From assembly GCA_023425485.1 (NCBI GenBank), contig JAFACO010000208.1, positions 1-6,793 on the forward strand: 6,793 nt of DNA, in the 5' to 3' direction. The number at the start of each line of letters is the position of its first letter. Within the stretch, counting starts at the first letter, position 1. This document shows, piece after piece, positions 1 to 6,793 of the stretch. The DNA is from Bacillota bacterium. GTDB taxonomy: Bacteria > Bacillota > Clostridia > Lachnospirales > Lachnospiraceae. Both the position numbers and the translations under genes were made by a program. The notes beneath the pieces were generated by a model. That model was not told where the DNA came from. It ran no database searches and was given only the letters and a program-made list of their open reading frames with translations.

Positions 1-858
1 TATCAACACTGGTACATTAAAGTTTGTCTGGTTCATCATGATTACTTTAGAATCCGTAAAATGTTTCTGCTCCTCTACATCATCAATACCATTCCACCCA
101 TAACAATGATATTGATACATCACATTCTCCCAGTTATAAGTACTTGGATCAATCATATCCGTTGGTTCCCAGATTGCCTCAAAGATGATGAGATGATCCG
201 GATCGATGGCACGTATTGCTTGATACAATCGGTCATAGAAAGGAAAAAGTAACGGTCCCCAATGGATTCTTTCCTCCTCATTACCCTCGGGCTCATTGAG
301 AAGATCATAGCCAGCAATGGTAGGATTTCCTTTATAATGTTGTGCCAGCTGTTCCCATAAGGACACGGTTAAATCCTGATATTGGCCCTGGGAATATAAC
401 TTCGAACCACTGGTATCACCGGAATGATCCCTTCCGTTTTGCGAACCCGGCGCGGCATGTAAGTCCAGAATGACATAAATGTCTCTCTTCTCACATTCTT
501 CTACAAACCAATCATAAACGGCTAAGGTATCTTCCCGAAGCTTTCCTTCCTCATCCAATAAGTTCAGATAACTGAAAGGGAGTCTTAGGACATTAAAATT
601 CAACTCCTTCACATTATTAAAATCCTGCTCCTGCCACCAGGCATTCTCATATATCTTAATTAGTTCTTCTGCTATCTCTTTACCAAAACGTTCTGTAAAG
701 GTCTTTATCATCGTCTTCTGATCTTCTCCATCCGTCGGGCACATCCAGCGTTCCATCACTTGCCAGCCCCCTACGTTCGTTCCTCTCAGTGTTACGATAT
801 CTCCTGTTCCATAATTATTTCTAAGATATTTTCCTTCCGCTTTTAAGAACCGGCTCAT
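1..858 (-). CDS. GH5 family exo-beta-glucanase/glucosidase, cytoplasmic, 3' end cut by window edge
   Basis: The frame is open from an ATG at 858 to base 1, giving 286 residues without a stop. It is a glycoside hydrolase family 5 (beta/alpha)8 barrel, a retaining enzyme. Visible motifs in order: RGTNVGGW (25-32), LRLPFSY with the conserved Arg92, DLHAAPGSQNG (132-142), YDLLNEPEG (184-192) with general acid Glu189, and YQYHCYGW (249-256) with the conserved His251. The last residues are NVPVLI, so the nucleophile Glu of the usual GEF motif should lie just past the edge, near residue 288. The RGxNxGGW and DLHxAPGSQNG signatures resemble exo-beta-1,3-glucanases of the yeast type (GH5_9-like), but the subfamily is not certain. 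No signal peptide is present (MSRFLKAEGK...), so it should act inside the cell on imported oligosaccharides. AGGAG at 872-868, just after the phosphorylase stop, is 9 bases from the ATG, and the 14-base gap indicates translational linkage. Beta-1,6 or mixed specificity is possible. Confidence 0.88.
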   Translation of the reverse strand, partial: MSRFLKAEGKYLRNNYGTGDIVTLRGTNVGGWQVMERWMCPTDGEDQKTMIKTFTERFGKEIAEELIKIYENAWWQEQDFNNVKELNFNVLRLPFSYLNLLDEEGKLREDTLAVYDWFVEECEKRDIYVILDLHAAPGSQNGRDHSGDTSGSKLYSQGQYQDLTVSLWEQLAQHYKGNPTIAGYDLLNEPEGNEEERIHWGPLLFPFYDRLYQAIRAIDPDHLIIFEAIWEPTDMIDPSTYNWENVMYQYHCYGWNGIDDVEEQKHFTDSKVIMMNQTNFNVPVLI

Positions 859-872
859 ATAGTTAGTCTCCT

Positions 873-3800
873 TTAATTCAGATGAACTATAATTTCTTTT
901 ATTTCACCGCTGCGAACTTGTTCTGCCAGACTTCCCCTTAAGATTGGTTCCTGAATTTCCTCCATGGTATCAACAATTACAATCTTAGTGATTTTAGCAG
1001 CCTCCTCACCATAAGTTGCTTTATGGCTTGGATTATGATACGTCACCTTACATTGGGAAAGGAAGGTGAAGGATGCATTCCCATTATCATCAAACATCCA
1101 TCCCGCGAGCTTTGGCTCAAAGTTAAGCTCCAAGGTATCTTGATTCCAAGTGAAAATTCTTTCTCCCATGAACATGAGAATCCATAAGCTGATTGCTTCC
1201 GTAGTTGAACCGGAAAGTCTAGCCACAAAGCCTCTGCCGTGTACCTTTGGATTCGGATTTACACTGGAAGCTAAGAAGGAGGAGTTCTCAAGAATACTTC
1301 TTCCATACTCAGCCGGATCACGAAAAACTACCAAAGCGCTCTTAATATCATCATAATACTGATCATATAAACCCGCTTTTAGCATAGATACCAGATATTT
1401 GTATTCCATATGTAAGAAAATACTTTCTCGTTCCAGCCAGCCCGGCGTAAAAGCACGGATACGACCATTTTCCATAGATACCTGATCGATGGAGACACTG
1501 GTTTTGTACATGCCAAGCTTTCGATCAAACAGATCGCTGCTACGGACATTCTTATATAGATTCAAAGCAGCCTCTGCATCCTTTAGGTTAAATAGCATCT
1601 TTGTAGGTCCCTCCAGGAATGCTGGTAGAGGTTGAACTTTAAAAGCATGAATTTTTGCTTTAGGCAAGCCGTAATGACTCATTACCTTATTACCCTCAGC
1701 ATCCAACTCTGCTTCATATTCTGTTGCACGGAAGGTAAAATAGGTGGGTACGATACCCTCACCAAAGGTACAAGCCTTATGAATCCCTTTGTCAAGCTTT
1801 TCTATAAAAGCGCGGAAGATTTCAACTAATTCCTTTGTACCAATCTCAACCGTTGAACCACTGATGGTAAAACGCACTTGTTCTCGGTATTGTTCCCGAA
1901 GAGTGGAAACCTTATCCCAATAGGTAAAATCGCTCCAGCCCTCATTCTCTGCTGCTGTTAAGGTTGAAAATACCTTTCTCAAAAAGTCTGCTATTTCTGT
2001 TGGAAGCGTTAGTGTATCTACTCCGGTGACAGAAGTAAGGATGAAGGAAATCATTCGTTTTAATTCGAAGGTTTCCGCCATACCACTACCGAAAAGACCG
2101 GGCAATCCGTTCATAGCGTCATTCCAACCCGGTTTGCCTCCATCCATCTCAACACCCATGCCGTAGGAATCCAGGGAGGAAAACTTATTCAGAGCCAGGG
2201 ATATTAGTTTACCCATTAAGGTAGTGACCGCATAATCACCGTTCTCAGTATGAAGCCAATTCGTGCCGTTCTTACGAAATCCCTCTCTGCTTTGCTTCTC
2301 ATCATCATGACTCAATGCCCCGTATTGTCTAACCTCATTCTTACTAATTACGTATCTTTCGCTGCGGGGTAATACTCTGGCAGGACTATCATAAAAACGA
2401 TAGCTGTTATCTCCAAAAAGCAGCTCCTTCTGTTTCTCCGGATAGATGGTCAAATAGTTATCAATGAGATCCATATTGTAATCCCAATGGTCACTCCAAT
2501 ATCCCTCACCAAAACCGGCTTCGATATTTTGCTCGCTGTTTTCCAAGATTTTCTCAATTAAGGTATCCTCTGTACACGCTACCTCAATATGATATTTAGC
2601 AATACAGTTGGCAATCTGTCCCGGTGTGAAGGACTGGCTTATTATTTTCTTAAGCTTCTCCACATTACTATGTACATTCGTCTGAAGCAGGGTCTCTATC
2701 TCATTCCTTGCCTCCGATTTAATATGAAACGTAGAGGGACGCACTTCTAAAGGATTAAACCCGTCGATTTGAATAAGACTAAAAAAGGTTTTTATATTGA
2801 AGGCTCCAATCTCTTTCTTGAAGAACACATCATTTCTTCTGTTCTGATTCACATCACGGAAATTACCATTACCCTGGGAATAGTATTCACCTGCGATGGA
2901 GAAGAAGTTATAATCTCTTTCCGGGTCTCCGTGCTTTCTACTAAAGAGATGAACCACGGATTTATTTGTATCCTTATTAAAAATAAAGGGATACCCTCCA
3001 CGAAGAAAATTATCTAAATAATTCTGTTCCATATATTGATCAAATAACGGCACTGCTGTATGGGTCTTAATATCTCCTGTTAGCTGATTCACCAGTTCAT
3101 CCGCCATTGCTTCCTTATTACCCAGAAAATCCCTGGAACAAAATTCCATTACCTTTTCATTCAATTGATCTATTGAATCAGTAAAACCAGTGTAAGAAGC
3201 AAAGCTACTGGTCTCACCTTCTTTTAGTACAAAGCTAAGAGGCGTAAAGCCACAAGGCACTTTGTTATAAAAACACTGTTCCAGGGTTTTAATTTCAGAT
3301 ATTGGTTGATTTAAGAAAGACACCGGATTAACCAAGGACGTATCATAATCAAATACTACCTCAGCATCATAAATTACCGGTTGTATTTTCCCATCCTTAA
3401 CAGCCACATAATAATAACCGCCTTCAATTTCGTTAACTTCAGCAGAATCATCACTGGAGGCTCTCAGGGTATAGAGAGGTGCCAGATTCTCTGTATTTTT
3501 AATCTCTGTCCAGCTTTTTAACAGGTTGGACATCTCTTTATATTCGCCGTTCTTAATTCCATATGGAATAATCTTAGGCAAACCATCGATCAGTTCAATT
3601 TCTTTCTCCACACAATCCAGATTTTCAATCTGAACCTTTCTTACCAAGGCACCGATACTATCCTCTGGTAATACGAAATAGTTCACTGTTATCTTTAGTC
3701 CCTGCTTCGGATTGATTTCCTCCAGCATAAGGCTGTTTTTGCGAATATGTAAGTTACGTTCTGCACTAGAATCCAAAGTAAAAAATGGTTCAAAATAGTT

Positions 3801-4058
3801 ACCATTGCATTTAATAAAGGTTCTATAACCTTTAATACCTGTGTTCTCATACGCTGTATTAGCCGGATTGAACTCCATGATTGCATTGTTTTTATTATGT
3901 ATACCAAAGCTGTTGATTCCCTGTCCGCGATTTGTATAATAAACCCATAATGGGATACCTTTAATTCCTGCCAATCCGGGAAGAAAGCTTGAGAAAGCAG
4001 GCAGCTGATCAAAATCTTTCAAGATGTAGGTATCACCCTGTAGAAGATATTTTCCCAC
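873..4058 (-). CDS. Large GH94/GH149/GH161-type beta-glucan phosphorylase (probable beta-1,3-glucan phosphorylase)
   Basis: This inverting phosphorylase should release glucose 1-phosphate from the non-reducing end of a beta-gluco-oligosaccharide in the cytoplasm; it has no signal peptide. From the GTG at 4058 it is 1061 residues, well above cellobiose phosphorylase (about 800) and close to the beta-1,3-glucan phosphorylases of GH149 and GH161. Residues below count from that GTG. Residues 376-410 hold HGDPERDYNFFS and GNFRDVNQNRR, the equivalent of the GH94 RDxxQD substrate motif. GEGYWSDHWDYN (517-528) has a W-x-D whose Asp523 is the likely general acid. RQYGALSHD (577-585), GGKPGWNDAMNG (640-651) and HGRGFVARLSGSTTE (940-954) follow. 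It lacks the GAAWGTRD and DWDDTL motifs I recall from 1,2-beta-oligoglucan phosphorylases. The substrate is inferred from the GH16 neighbour; cellodextrin remains possible. The frame continues upstream to a TTG at 4139 (1088 residues), but that codon has no well-spaced ribosome site. Confidence 0.85.
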   Translation of the reverse strand: MGKYLLQGDTYILKDFDQLPAFSSFLPGLAGIKGIPLWVYYTNRGQGINSFGIHNKNNAIMEFNPANTAYENTGIKGYRTFIKCNGNYFEPFFTLDSSAERNLHIRKNSLMLEEINPKQGLKITVNYFVLPEDSIGALVRKVQIENLDCVEKEIELIDGLPKIIPYGIKNGEYKEMSNLLKSWTEIKNTENLAPLYTLRASSDDSAEVNEIEGGYYYVAVKDGKIQPVIYDAEVVFDYDTSLVNPVSFLNQPISEIKTLEQCFYNKVPCGFTPLSFVLKEGETSSFASYTGFTDSIDQLNEKVMEFCSRDFLGNKEAMADELVNQLTGDIKTHTAVPLFDQYMEQNYLDNFLRGGYPFIFNKDTNKSVVHLFSRKHGDPERDYNFFSIAGEYYSQGNGNFRDVNQNRRNDVFFKKEIGAFNIKTFFSLIQIDGFNPLEVRPSTFHIKSEARNEIETLLQTNVHSNVEKLKKIISQSFTPGQIANCIAKYHIEVACTEDTLIEKILENSEQNIEAGFGEGYWSDHWDYNMDLIDNYLTIYPEKQKELLFGDNSYRFYDSPARVLPRSERYVISKNEVRQYGALSHDDEKQSREGFRKNGTNWLHTENGDYAVTTLMGKLISLALNKFSSLDSYGMGVEMDGGKPGWNDAMNGLPGLFGSGMAETFELKRMISFILTSVTGVDTLTLPTEIADFLRKVFSTLTAAENEGWSDFTYWDKVSTLREQYREQVRFTISGSTVEIGTKELVEIFRAFIEKLDKGIHKACTFGEGIVPTYFTFRATEYEAELDAEGNKVMSHYGLPKAKIHAFKVQPLPAFLEGPTKMLFNLKDAEAALNLYKNVRSSDLFDRKLGMYKTSVSIDQVSMENGRIRAFTPGWLERESIFLHMEYKYLVSMLKAGLYDQYYDDIKSALVVFRDPAEYGRSILENSSFLASSVNPNPKVHGRGFVARLSGSTTEAISLWILMFMGERIFTWNQDTLELNFEPKLAGWMFDDNGNASFTFLSQCKVTYHNPSHKATYGEEAAKITKIVIVDTMEEIQEPILRGSLAEQVRSGEIKEIIVHLN

Positions 4059-4066
4059 AATTATTA

Positions 4067-4072
4067 CCTCCT
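4067..4072 (-). promoter_or_regulatory. Ribosome binding site that sets the phosphorylase start
   Basis: A perfect AGGAGG reads 4072 to 4067 on the minus strand, followed by an 8-base spacer and GTG at 4058-4056. The alternative TTG at 4139 has only an AGAGG about 3 bases upstream, too close for good initiation. The site falls inside the longer open frame, so choosing the longest frame would miss it. Confidence 0.75.
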
Positions 4073-4081
4073 GATGATTAT

Positions 4082-4106
4082 AGAGCACAAAAGTTCCCTG
4101 TGCCCT
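4082..4106 (-). other. Hairpin just upstream of the phosphorylase ribosome binding site
   Basis: On the minus strand AGGGCACA (4106-4099) can pair with TGTGCTCT (4089-4082), giving 8 pairs with one G-U and a 9-base loop. No U-run follows, so it does not look like an intrinsic terminator. It ends 9 bases before the AGGAGG. It could influence mRNA stability, processing or translation of the phosphorylase; no function is shown by the sequence alone. Confidence 0.4.
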
Positions 4107-4124
4107 CTTATTGTTGAGAGAGTA

Positions 4125-4139
4125 TTGTCCCTGGTACAA
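4125..4139. promoter_or_regulatory. Candidate operator: 15-base near-palindrome after lacI
   Basis: The minus strand reads TTGTACCAGGGACAA, symmetric about a central A with six of seven base pairs matching. It lies 16 bases past the lacI stop in the gap that opens once the phosphorylase start is moved to 4058. LacI-family operators are usually even-centred palindromes with a central CG, which this lacks, so binding by the neighbouring LacI protein is only a guess. It could also be a chance palindrome. Confidence 0.2.
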
Positions 4140-4155
4140 CGCCCTCTTTCGTTTC

Positions 4156-5154
4156 TTATAACCTTACCGAGCACGAATCACGAACGATAAGACTTGGTTT
4201 CAAACGTGTGATTCTTCCAATTTTACTTTCTTCCTGTGCCATAATCCGGAATAATTCCGATGCACTAACACTCCCAAGCTCTGTAACAGGGCTATGGATG
4301 GTGGAAAGCGAAGGATTATAAAAGGCGGAAAGCATAACATCATCGAAACCAAAAACACTGACATCATCCGGCACCTTATGTCCTGCTTCCGTAAGCGCAC
4401 GGATACACCCCCAGGCCATTTCGTCATTGGCACAGAAGAAGGCATCCGGAATCGGAATCCCCTTTAACAGCATCACTCGCATTTCACTATAAGCCAGTGT
4501 TTCCTCAAAATAACCACGTAAAATAATATTTTCATCAACGGGCAATCCATATTTCTTTAATACATTTAAATATCCATTAAAACGTTCCTCATCATCATTA
4601 TTAAAGATTCCATGAATATAACCAATACGGCGGTGCCCTTGTCTGATTAAATATTCCATGGCCATGGTTGAACCTTCAGCATTATCGACAGTAACACTGG
4701 ACATACGCTCACCCTCATATTCTCGGTCAATAAATACAAGCGGCATTTTTGTTAATGCAATTCGATTGATATACTCATTATGAAGACTCTCATTGAATAC
4801 TATGGCACCTTCCACCCCTGACGAGCTGATCATACCGTAAATCTCATCACTGGTATTTTCGTTACTAATATAAATATTAAGTAAGTAACCCTTAAGCTTG
4901 CATTGCAGATGAACTGCTTGAATTAACATACGGTAGAAATCACCTTGGATACTTGACAAAAACAGACCAATTGTGTTTTTCCTATTGGATTTTAAATATT
5001 TGGCATTCATATTAGGCACATATTTCAACTTTTCCACAGCCGCCAGAATCTTTTGCTTCTTTTCTTCGCTTACGACATCAACGTTATTTAATACATTGGA
5101 TACTGTAGAAATAGCTACACCGGCTTCTTTTGCCACATCCTTGATTGTTACCAT
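4156..5154 (-). CDS. LacI-family transcriptional regulator
   Basis: This is a full-length repressor of 332 residues, the normal size for the family. The N-terminal helix-turn-helix is textbook: TIKDVAKEAGVAISTVSNVLN (3-23, with a break in this notation: TIKDVAKEAG then VAISTVSNVLN), followed by the hinge helix YVPNMNAKYLK (45-55). The periplasmic-binding-protein-like sugar domain starts at NTIGLFLSS (60-68) and includes TVDNAEGS (155-162), FFCANDEMAWG (239-249), DVSVFGFDD (264-272) and LSTIHSP (283-289), all positions typical of effector-binding LacI proteins. The ATG at 5154 has AGGAG 8 bases upstream. The gene sits 44 bases after the GH16 gene and about 97 bases before the phosphorylase, inside the catabolic operon, so autoregulation and control of the glucan genes are likely. 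The effector is probably an imported gluco-oligosaccharide or product, but this cannot be read from the sequence. Confidence 0.95.
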   Translation of the reverse strand: MVTIKDVAKEAGVAISTVSNVLNNVDVVSEEKKQKILAAVEKLKYVPNMNAKYLKSNRKNTIGLFLSSIQGDFYRMLIQAVHLQCKLKGYLLNIYISNENTSDEIYGMISSSGVEGAIVFNESLHNEYINRIALTKMPLVFIDREYEGERMSSVTVDNAEGSTMAMEYLIRQGHRRIGYIHGIFNNDDEERFNGYLNVLKKYGLPVDENIILRGYFEETLAYSEMRVMLLKGIPIPDAFFCANDEMAWGCIRALTEAGHKVPDDVSVFGFDDVMLSAFYNPSLSTIHSPVTELGSVSASELFRIMAQEESKIGRITRLKPSLIVRDSCSVRL

Positions 5155-5198
5155 ATGTTTTTCTCCTAACTTAATCTTAATCTTGCTCTTTGGGATAA

Positions 5199-6149
5199 TT
5201 ACTTATTTGCTAGTTCATTAATTTCATTGCTTTGATATACTCTCACATAATCCACTAGCATTTGTTTCGGGAATATACTTTCATCTACACCCTGAACGCC
5301 ACCCCAGTCACCTCCAACCGCTATGTTAAGTAGCAGATGCATCCTTTTATCAAAAGGCCATTCTTTAAATGTCGGGGTTGCTTTGTATTTGGTGGGTTCG
5401 AAGGTGAAGTATAATTCTCCGTCAATATATGCCAGGATTTTATCCGGAAGCCACTCTATCGAATAGACATGGAAATCCTCGCTTACACCATCAACATATT
5501 TGGTTGAAGTTTTCTGAGTGTTGATTTTATGATAGTACGATTGCGTATGTACGGACGCATGCACATTATTTAAATCATACCCCACATGTTCCATTATATC
5601 AATCTCTCCTGATGCTGGCCAGCTACCATATGCCCAATCTGTAGGCAACATCCAAATTGCAGGCCAGGTTCCAAGGCCCTCCGGTAATTTTGCTTTCACT
5701 TCAATCTTGCCATAGAGCCAATCGCCTTTCCCTTTCGTGATCATTCTGGCAGAAGTATAATTCATCCCTTCATACTCCTCTTTTCTTGCTTCAATCACCA
5801 GGTTGCCATCCTTGACAGATGCATTTTTGTCAGAAGTATAGTATTGAAGCTCGTTATTACCCCAACCGCTTCCGCCAACATCATAATTCCATTTGGTATC
5901 ATCGGGCAAACCTTCATAATCAAATTCATCGGACCAAACCAGATCATAGGTTAGGTTTTCATAATCATATTCAAATCCGGTTGCTTTGATATTCTCTGGT
6001 GCTACTTCCTCAATAGCGTCAGGATTCACATAAGCATTGGAAACCTTACCACCTGTCCGGTAACCACTTTCCTTCTGGCAAGCTCCAAAAGCGAAACAAA
6101 GTATCAGGCCGAAGGCTACCACTGTTATTATTCGTTTAAACTTTCCCAT
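5199..6149 (-). CDS. GH16 endo-beta-glucanase lipoprotein (laminarinase-type)
   Basis: This 316-residue enzyme should be a surface-anchored retaining endo-glucanase cutting beta-1,3 or mixed beta-1,3/1,4-glucan. The N-terminus has a Lys/Arg-rich start, a hydrophobic stretch (7-21) and a lipobox FGAC with the acylated Cys24, so it is predicted to be a lipoprotein on the outer face of the membrane. A linker of about 45 residues leads to a single GH16 domain: LVWSDEFDYEG (70-80), GWGNNELQYYT (95-105), TWPAIWMLP (161-169), and the catalytic GEIDIMEHVG (181-190) with nucleophile Glu182, Asp184 and acid/base Glu187. GGDWGG (279-284) and VDYVRVYQ (299-306) close the fold. EIDIME, with its extra Met, is the laminarinase-type form; licheninases have EIDIE. 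There is no carbohydrate-binding module. GGAG at 6159-6156 lies 6 bases before the ATG. It follows the transporter gene by 55 bases, which supports supply of oligosaccharides to that importer. Exact linkage preference is unproven. Confidence 0.93.
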   Translation of the reverse strand: MGKFKRIITVVAFGLILCFAFGACQKESGYRTGGKVSNAYVNPDAIEEVAPENIKATGFEYDYENLTYDLVWSDEFDYEGLPDDTKWNYDVGGSGWGNNELQYYTSDKNASVKDGNLVIEARKEEYEGMNYTSARMITKGKGDWLYGKIEVKAKLPEGLGTWPAIWMLPTDWAYGSWPASGEIDIMEHVGYDLNNVHASVHTQSYYHKINTQKTSTKYVDGVSEDFHVYSIEWLPDKILAYIDGELYFTFEPTKYKATPTFKEWPFDKRMHLLLNIAVGGDWGGVQGVDESIFPKQMLVDYVRVYQSNEINELANK

Positions 6150-6166
6150 CTAAAACTCCATTCTGC

Positions 6167-6191
6167 TGATGCCCGGTGTATTTGGGCATCA
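6167..6191 (-). other. Intercistronic hairpin between permease and GH16 genes
   Basis: The minus strand reads TGATGCCC (6191-6184), a 9-base loop, then GGGCATCA (6174-6167), a perfect 8-pair stem. It starts 13 bases after the permease stop and ends 7 bases before the GH16 ribosome binding site. It is followed by GCAGAATGG with no T-run, so it is not a classical terminator. An mRNA processing or 3'-end stabilising stem, which would give transporter and enzyme genes different transcript levels, is plausible. Confidence 0.5.
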
Positions 6192-6204
6192 ACATAAGTT
6201 TGCA

Positions 6205-6793
6205 TTATTCACCAGTTATACCTGTATTTTCTATGCCTTGTATAAACTTTCTTTGTACGAAAGCATATAAGATTAATAAGGGTGTAATTGATATTAAGGT
6301 AGCCGACATTTTATAGGCCTCATTAATTCGAAATTCAGCAGCCCCTCGGCCGGCTGCAGCATAAGCCTGAAATTCACTGTCAAACATATTTAACTTCGCC
6401 GGTAAAAGTTCGATGCTATTACGTACCAGGGTTCCAGTTATGTAGGTTTCATTCCAGTTCCATACAAAGGAGAATAAGAATATAACTAATACCGTTGAAC
6501 CGGAAATCTTCATTGCTATTTGGAAAAATACCTGCAAAGGATTGGCGCCGTCAATCATGGCAGCCTCATCCAGAGAATAAGGTATTAAATTAAAAAAGTT
6601 ATAAAATATCAAAATCAGTATGGTTGAATTAACCCCCTGCCCCAGTAGTGCCATAAGAATCTGAGGAATTGGTGTTCCGATCAAGTTAAATCCAAGAATA
6701 TTCTGCCCGCCGATAAATAGTATCATACGTGGAATCATCAGCAGCGGCACCGGAATAATAAAAGCAAGTATAATCATAATGAACCAGATATTT
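6205..6793 (-). CDS. Carbohydrate ABC transporter permease (MalG-like, CUT1 family), N-terminus beyond window
   Basis: The frame is open from the window edge to a TAA at 6207-6205, giving 195 residues of the C-terminal part of a permease that is usually about 270-300. An internal Met at 6777 is not the start, because the frame continues to the edge with hydrophobic membrane sequence (NIWFI before the Met). The protein shows several membrane segments and the cytoplasmic EAA loop that contacts the ATPase: SLDEAAMIDGANPLQVFFQI, with the family's EAA...DGA core. The FVWNWNE segment and the C-terminal RKFIQGIENTGITGE match the MalG-type end of sugar importers. The usual I-x-LP at the end of the EAA loop is replaced by IAMKIS, a mild divergence. 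The partner permease and the solute-binding protein should lie past the right edge; the ATPase is not in the window and may be a shared one encoded elsewhere. The substrate is inferred from the downstream glucanase and phosphorylase to be beta-gluco-oligosaccharides. Confidence 0.93.
   Translation of the reverse strand, partial: NIWFIMIILAFIIPVPLLMIPRMILFIGGQNILGFNLIGTPIPQILMALLGQGVNSTILILIFYNFFNLIPYSLDEAAMIDGANPLQVFFQIAMKISGSTVLVIFLFSFVWNWNETYITGTLVRNSIELLPAKLNMFDSEFQAYAAAGRGAAEFRINEAYKMSATLISITPLLILYAFVQRKFIQGIENTGITGE

Noticed and set aside
2769..3017. Plus-strand open frame of 82 codons
   Set aside because: It lies entirely antisense to the well-supported phosphorylase gene, has no recognisable domain, and is best explained as a shadow frame; the same applies to the plus-strand frames at 61-252, 1150-1356, 1632-1829 and 4973-5221.
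3695..4012. Minus-strand open frame of 105 codons within the phosphorylase gene
   Set aside because: It is an alternate frame of the same coding DNA, without a family match; 1043-1228 and 4200-4445 are similar shadows.
873..4058. 1,2-beta-oligoglucan (sophorose-type) phosphorylase
   Set aside because: Length is similar, but the GAAWGTRD and DWDDTL motifs I recall from that group are absent, and the neighbouring GH16 does not act on beta-1,2-glucan.
4077..4082. Perfect TATAAT on the minus strand as a -10 promoter element for the phosphorylase
   Set aside because: No TTGACA-like hexamer lies 16-18 bases upstream (GGGCAC is there), and transcription would begin inside the AGGAGG, removing the ribosome site.
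4140..4158. CG-centred sequence GAAACGAAAG after lacI as a classical LacI operator
   Set aside because: The two halves are not inverted repeats of each other, so it lacks operator symmetry.
5171..5182. TTAATC tandem duplication in the GH16-lacI gap
   Set aside because: Two short AT-rich copies only; expected by chance in this composition and with no further copies.

Overview
The window carries five genes, all on the minus strand and closely spaced. They read from the right edge to the left edge as one apparent operon for uptake and breakdown of a beta-glucan, most likely a beta-1,3-glucan such as laminarin, callose or fungal wall glucan. The AT-rich composition, strong AGGAG-type ribosome binding sites, a lipoprotein signal and the protein families present suggest a Gram-positive anaerobe of the Clostridia. 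A plant- or fibre-degrading member of the Lachnospiraceae would fit. This is inferred from gene style; no marker gene is present.

Layout in transcription order: (1) 6793-6205, the C-terminal part of an inner-membrane permease of a carbohydrate ABC importer, cut by the window edge. (2) 6149-5199, a lipid-anchored extracellular GH16 endo-beta-glucanase of laminarinase type. (3) 5154-4156, a LacI-family repressor. (4) 4058-873, a very large inverting disaccharide/oligosaccharide phosphorylase of the GH94/GH149/GH161 superfamily, most like the beta-1,3-glucan phosphorylase branches. (5) 858-1, a GH5 exo-glucanase/glucosidase without a signal peptide, cut two codons before its predicted catalytic nucleophile. 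Gaps are 55, 44, about 97 and 14 bases. No RNA genes, mobile elements or CRISPR arrays were seen.

Proposed logic: the GH16 enzyme cuts glucan at the cell surface, the ABC importer brings in oligosaccharides, and the cytoplasmic phosphorylase releases glucose 1-phosphate one unit at a time, saving ATP. The cytoplasmic GH5 enzyme trims ends or branches the phosphorylase cannot handle. The LacI protein probably senses an imported sugar and controls the cluster, including its own gene.

Two points deserve attention. The phosphorylase most likely starts at a GTG at 4058, behind a perfect AGGAGG, and not at the TTG at 4139 that the longest open frame would give. The freed gap between lacI and the phosphorylase then holds an odd-centred 15-base near-palindrome and a hairpin directly ahead of the ribosome binding site. 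Together these suggest separate control of the phosphorylase and GH5 pair.
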